Origin: RGIG9060 sp036307825
Lineage (GTDB): Bacteria; Spirochaetota; Spirochaetia; Treponematales; Treponemataceae
Direction of reading: 5' to 3'
DNA: 9,313 nucleotides
Assembly: GCA_036307825.1 (NCBI GenBank)
Contig: JAXJWW010000103.1
Location: 1-9,313, forward strand
Of this stretch, positions 7,801 through 9,313 are shown in pieces. Every line of letters begins with the position of its first letter. The stretch's first letter is position 1. A program made the translations under genes and the position numbers. The notes under the pieces are model-generated. The model made no database searches. It had not been told where the DNA came from and saw only the letters and a list, made by a program, of their open reading frames with translations.

Positions 7801-8226
7801 CAAAGCGGTGGCGTTTTCTATGTGCCTGAATATTTTGAACCTGAAGATAAATGGCCAACAACAGCAGCAAATACTTGTATGCAAATTGATTTTGGTAAAT
7901 TCTTCCAAGCTGGATATTTTTCAGACATCATTGACAGAAATGCCGAAGGAAAAGTTGCTTTGTATATTTATGCTTTTGGTTATTATTTGGATGAAGATGA
8001 TAACTATGTAGAGGTATACAATTTTGGAATTCCGTTTACTTCATTTGATACAATAGCAGAAGATATTCAATCTGAAATTGAAAGAAGAGGAATTGATACT
8101 TCTTTAGTTCAAGAATACTATCAGGGGTTAGCATTTAGACTTGATTCTTCTTTGATAGTTGATTGTGTTGGTAATACTATATTTGGCGACGAAGTTTCAG
8201 ATTCTATTTATATTTCAATTTATTAA
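4837..8226 (+). CDS. Large mosaic lipoprotein of unknown function with InlB-type repeats
   Basis: From ATG 4837 the product has 1129 residues. Residues 1-21 form a lipoprotein signal with lipobox L-F-T-A-C21, so it should be anchored in the envelope. A Pro/Asp linker leads to a beta-rich region, about 49-280. This opens with S-L-Q-E-K-I-D-N-A-K-A-G-D-I-I-D-L, resembling the first turn of pectate-lyase-like beta-helices. Next come two Listeria-Bacteroides/InlB-type repeats at 284-346 and 356-418. From 429 the protein looks largely helical (429-511 and about 762-1020), but three degenerate repeats rich in Tyr, Asn and Gly interrupt it at 519-758. The last 100 or so residues are mixed and end in an aromatic strand, S-I-Y-I-S-I-Y. 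No catalytic motif is recognisable. It has its own promoter, follows a terminator and is closed by another, so it is probably monocistronic. Adhesin or envelope scaffold is a guess from architecture only. Confidence 0.93.
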   Translation: MKKILFSVLAVFSLLVLFTACDGVLGNLGGLDDILPTPPDDGDEVQKVSLQEKIDNAKAGDIIDLSDESLVIDENGSFTITKKLTIKNGDTKNASFTVKTDGVEFINLSNIKTIIASEELGDGDLTIKNCNEIESFYVNGGGSDSVHIAGTIIATLWVEKEDVRIVLELGTSDDDSTSQTPVATTVKNVQIKVNCKLESSDSSAVFEQVLISNDVEKVTLAGSANVEKLIVEISDDENQSNSKPSIEVISENVVIEQTSDNVEIVVPEDSDFDIPETEILDKKFTVKTIVNGITTTQSVYLGQAIYLDNPSFDGYIFDGWFKDANFTIPVTFPLVVESDITLYAKFTEKKEEIQTFTVKTVVNGTTTTQTVNSGEPLTLATPSLDGYVFEGWFKDAEFTIPVTFPLVVKEDITLYAKFIQNKPTTGNTKDLLAEAVDLLLDLKIDEGVANIKEAYSVQKNNETTLYYALAELASISVDQSVATLFKDNFGVKNYPAKMNSLISGDWMKEYPITRDYCVLNVYQDENGSYVRVNGDEVYEYATNTYCEAYFDGKDWLRGYDYNNTCLTNITLDENGKYLVNLYTLSDYIDSSSAIRYSTDFMYEGFEEYRYGGYVNFSGTKVDIDNYLSTRYVLDDSGTWIYDFDFHKITNITLNENGKYLVHYETLPIGIDYTNATKYDLSDTAEGLNVYQAENGSYVRVSGKEIYRFEEYYSYKNGNWVRESACFTDITVGSGDYYASKYYLEGNYDCTNITQYRLLNEIKQVQSGTAILPEFNEVSWFKDTGLEVKFGSTHTAYSVMNLMLVNAIECNQTGLNNAIDNMLAIFNTKFENAKALASSITNASVEVPAKVFDAFGLKDLLGQDALKIGKAELNVLVASMEIIKGTLEWIASYDWTLNVDPIKNAVIQQNEESLLDCFEDVFTANTLNVRNASAMTASKASFVSAISLIEESYNYLVGDTSEYPKAYIDEIKEVGDVYLEGANLLKDAIQSGGVFYVPEYFEPEDKWPTTAANTCMQIDFGKFFQAGYFSDIIDRNAEGKVALYIYAFGYYLDEDDNYVEVYNFGIPFTSFDTIAEDIQSEIERRGIDTSLVQEYYQGLAFRLDSSLIVDCVGNTIFGDEVSDSIYISIY
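5686..5874 (+). repeat. Listeria-Bacteroides/InlB-type repeat, copy 1
   Basis: Residues 284-346 of the mosaic lipoprotein run from F-T-V-K-T to L-Y-A-K-F with the family core G-Y-I-F-D-G-W-F-K-D. The family (PF09479-like, beta-grasp fold) is common in surface proteins of Gram-positive bacteria, Bacteroides and spirochetes. It has the same length (63 residues) as copy 2. Confidence 0.88.
5902..6090 (+). repeat. Listeria-Bacteroides/InlB-type repeat, copy 2
   Basis: Residues 356-418 match copy 1 at 46 of 63 positions by hand count, with no gaps, after a nine-residue charged linker. The second half (from G-W-F-K-D-A to the end) is nearly invariant, while the loop around residues 17-26 of the unit has diverged. 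This points to an intragenic tandem duplication. Confidence 0.88.
6391..6636 (+). repeat. Degenerate internal repeat a of the mosaic lipoprotein
   Basis: Residues 519-600 begin L-N-V-Y-Q-D-E-N-G-S-Y-V-R-V and include L-T-N-I-T-L-D-E-N-G-K-Y-L-V, closing with S-A-I-R-Y. The opening matches unit c and the middle matches unit b. The family is not recognised. Confidence 0.75.
6637..6894 (+). repeat. Degenerate internal repeat b of the mosaic lipoprotein
   Basis: Residues 601-686 share the middle block I-T-N-I-T-L-N-E-N-G-K-Y-L-V with unit a (36 of 39 bases identical, 6535-6573 against 6781-6819) and close with N-A-T-K-Y. The opening part is diverged (G-G-Y-V-N-F-S-G in place of G-S-Y-V-R-V-N-G). 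Confidence 0.7.
6895..7110 (+). repeat. Degenerate internal repeat c of the mosaic lipoprotein
   Basis: Residues 687-758 open almost exactly like unit a (35 of 38 bases identical, from 6394 and 6898). The middle block is shortened to F-T-D-I-T-V-G-S-G-D-Y-Y and it closes with N-I-T-Q-Y. At 72 residues it is the shortest unit. Confidence 0.7.
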
Positions 8227-8253
8227 AAATTAACTTACTAAAAAAAAATAATT

Positions 8254-8308
8254 TTTGGCTTTAGAGAAATTTTGTTAAATCAATTTTTCTCTAAAGTCAA
8301 ATTTTTTT
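8254..8308 (+). terminator. Rho-independent terminator of the mosaic lipoprotein gene
   Basis: TTTGGCTTTAGAGAAA (8254-8269) pairs with TTTCTCTAAAGTCAAA (8286-8301) over 16 positions with one G-U. Inside a TT/TT internal loop, TTG (8272-8274) can pair with CAA (8281-8283). Seven T follow at 8302-8308. The stem is long but AT-rich. An A-rich run on the 5' side (8240-8248) would also give U-runs on the other strand. It ends only 12 bases before the next start codon. Confidence 0.85.
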
Positions 8309-8320
8309 ATTGGAAATAAT

Positions 8321-9313
8321 TTGAAAAATAAAATAGTTCTTGTAATATTAGTTTTTATTTCTCAATTTTCTTTTGCCTTAGAATTTGATTTTAATTTTAC
8401 AAATCTTTGGAGTAATTCTTCTGGTAATGCATTAAATTATAGTTTTGAATTAAATCAAAATGAAGATTTTAAAAATCAAAATTTGTTTTTAGGTGTAAAT
8501 TTTAATTTACTAAATTCAACTTTAGATTTTTTTCAAAATCAATCTCTTAGTGCAAAAATAAATTTTTTGTATCAAAATAATTTTTTTTACGCAAATTCAA
8601 ATATTACTTTTATTAGAGCTAATGATTTATTTGTAAAAAAAGATAAACAAGAATTTTTAATAAATGATTTAAAAAGTTTTAATATAAATAATTCTATTGG
8701 ATTTAAATTTGATAATTTTGAAATTTTTCCTTTTGCAACTTTTTTTGTTTTGCAAGAATCTGATGGAGAGTTTTATTATTTTAATGGAAAGATAAAAATT
8801 CCACTTGTAAAAAATTTTGGAATAAAATTTACTTATTACAAAAATTTATTTTGCTTTAAATATCATGATGGAGATTTAAATATTTTTAATACAGATTCTG
8901 AACCTTTGGGAAATCTTTTTGCAAACAATTTTAATTTTTGTTACAAATATAATTTTTCAAAAAATGATTTTTGTTTAGTACCTCAAATTTCATATAATTA
9001 TTTTTCTGCTGAACTTATTGCTTCTTTAACAAATCAAAATCAAAAATTTTTATTGTTCCCTTTTGTTTATGCAAATATCGATGGAGATTTATCTGCCCAT
9101 ATTTTAGATTTTGGTTTAGATTTTAAAATTCTCAAAAAACATTTTAATTTTGAAAGTAATTTAAAAACTATATATTTTTTAAATCAAGATGGAAAATATA
9201 TTTTTGATTATTTATACAAAAAAAATTTTATGTTTGATGGATCAAGTGGTACTGAAACATCTAAAATTGAAATTATAAATCATTTGGGTTTATTTGTTTT
9301 AGATTTAAAATCA
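8321..9313 (+). CDS. Probable outer-membrane beta-barrel protein, TTG start, 3' end beyond window
   Basis: The frame is open for 331 codons from TTG 8321 to the last base. No in-frame ATG occurs before about 9230, and an in-frame TAA at 8276-8278 limits the 5' end. TTG is supported by the signal peptide it creates: L-K-N-K, a hydrophobic core, then S-F-A with probable cleavage before L-E-F-D-F. A GGA at 8312-8314 is a weak ribosome binding site with a 6-base spacer. The rest is short alternating polar/aromatic strands broken by Asn/Asp/Gly turns, rich in Phe (51 of 331) and Asn (45 of 331). That suits an outer-membrane barrel; no family is recognised. Sampled lines have 13-23 percent G+C against about 35 percent in the isoamylase gene. 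Codon periodicity and absence of stops in such AT-rich DNA argue for a real gene. Confidence 0.8.
   Translation, partial: MKNKIVLVILVFISQFSFALEFDFNFTNLWSNSSGNALNYSFELNQNEDFKNQNLFLGVNFNLLNSTLDFFQNQSLSAKINFLYQNNFFYANSNITFIRANDLFVKKDKQEFLINDLKSFNINNSIGFKFDNFEIFPFATFFVLQESDGEFYYFNGKIKIPLVKNFGIKFTYYKNLFCFKYHDGDLNIFNTDSEPLGNLFANNFNFCYKYNFSKNDFCLVPQISYNYFSAELIASLTNQNQKFLLFPFVYANIDGDLSAHILDFGLDFKILKKHFNFESNLKTIYFLNQDGKYIFDYLYKKNFMFDGSSGTETSKIEIINHLGLFVLDLKS

Noticed and set aside
7793..8011. Alternative-frame open stretch near the end of the mosaic lipoprotein
   Set aside because: It is embedded in the real frame, and its Q-rich run only reflects the CAA/CAG phase of local codons.

Overview
The window is AT-rich (about one third G+C in the two large genes) and everything readable lies on the + strand. 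All the gene products look exported: two have lipoprotein signal peptides, one has an ordinary signal peptide, and one is the tail of a repeat-type surface protein. Spirochete-style lipoboxes, Listeria-Bacteroides-type repeats, a starch-debranching lipoprotein and a TTG start together suggest a host-associated, gut-type Treponema or a close relative. This is an inference from style and domain content. No taxonomic marker gene is present.

Layout. (1) 1-187: the last 61 codons of an upstream gene, ending in a Cys-x-x-Cys surface-protein repeat. (2) 199-4533: a 1444-residue lipoprotein starting 11 bases after that stop and probably cotranscribed with it. Its core is an isoamylase-type GH13 debranching enzyme with a complete catalytic triad. 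Chitobiase-C-terminal-like modules lie on both sides of the core, with two CBM26-like starch-binding modules at the C-terminus and an unassigned domain of about 250 residues at the N-terminus. (3) 4534-4836: a 303-base intergenic region holding a hairpin without a T-tract, a strong Rho-independent terminator, a sigma70-like promoter with a run of six G in its spacer, and a good Shine-Dalgarno sequence. (4) 4837-8226: an 1129-residue mosaic lipoprotein of unknown function. It has a beta-rich N-terminus, two InlB/Listeria-Bacteroides-type repeats, and a mostly helical domain interrupted by three degenerate repeats of 72-86 residues. (5) 8254-8308: a second terminator. (6) 8321 to the window end: a gene opening with TTG whose product has a signal peptide and looks like a Phe/Asn-rich outer-membrane beta-barrel. 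It is much more AT-rich than its neighbours and runs off the window.

How the parts fit. The isoamylase lipoprotein probably sits on the cell envelope, binds starch or glycogen granules with its C-terminal modules and cleaves alpha-1,6 branches, feeding linear glucans to other enzymes outside this window. The second lipoprotein has its own promoter and may be an adhesin or envelope scaffold, but its sequence names no activity. I see no transposon, integrase, CRISPR array, RNA gene, toxin-antitoxin pair or defence gene. The unusual material is in domain architecture and composition rather than in a recognisable new multigene system.
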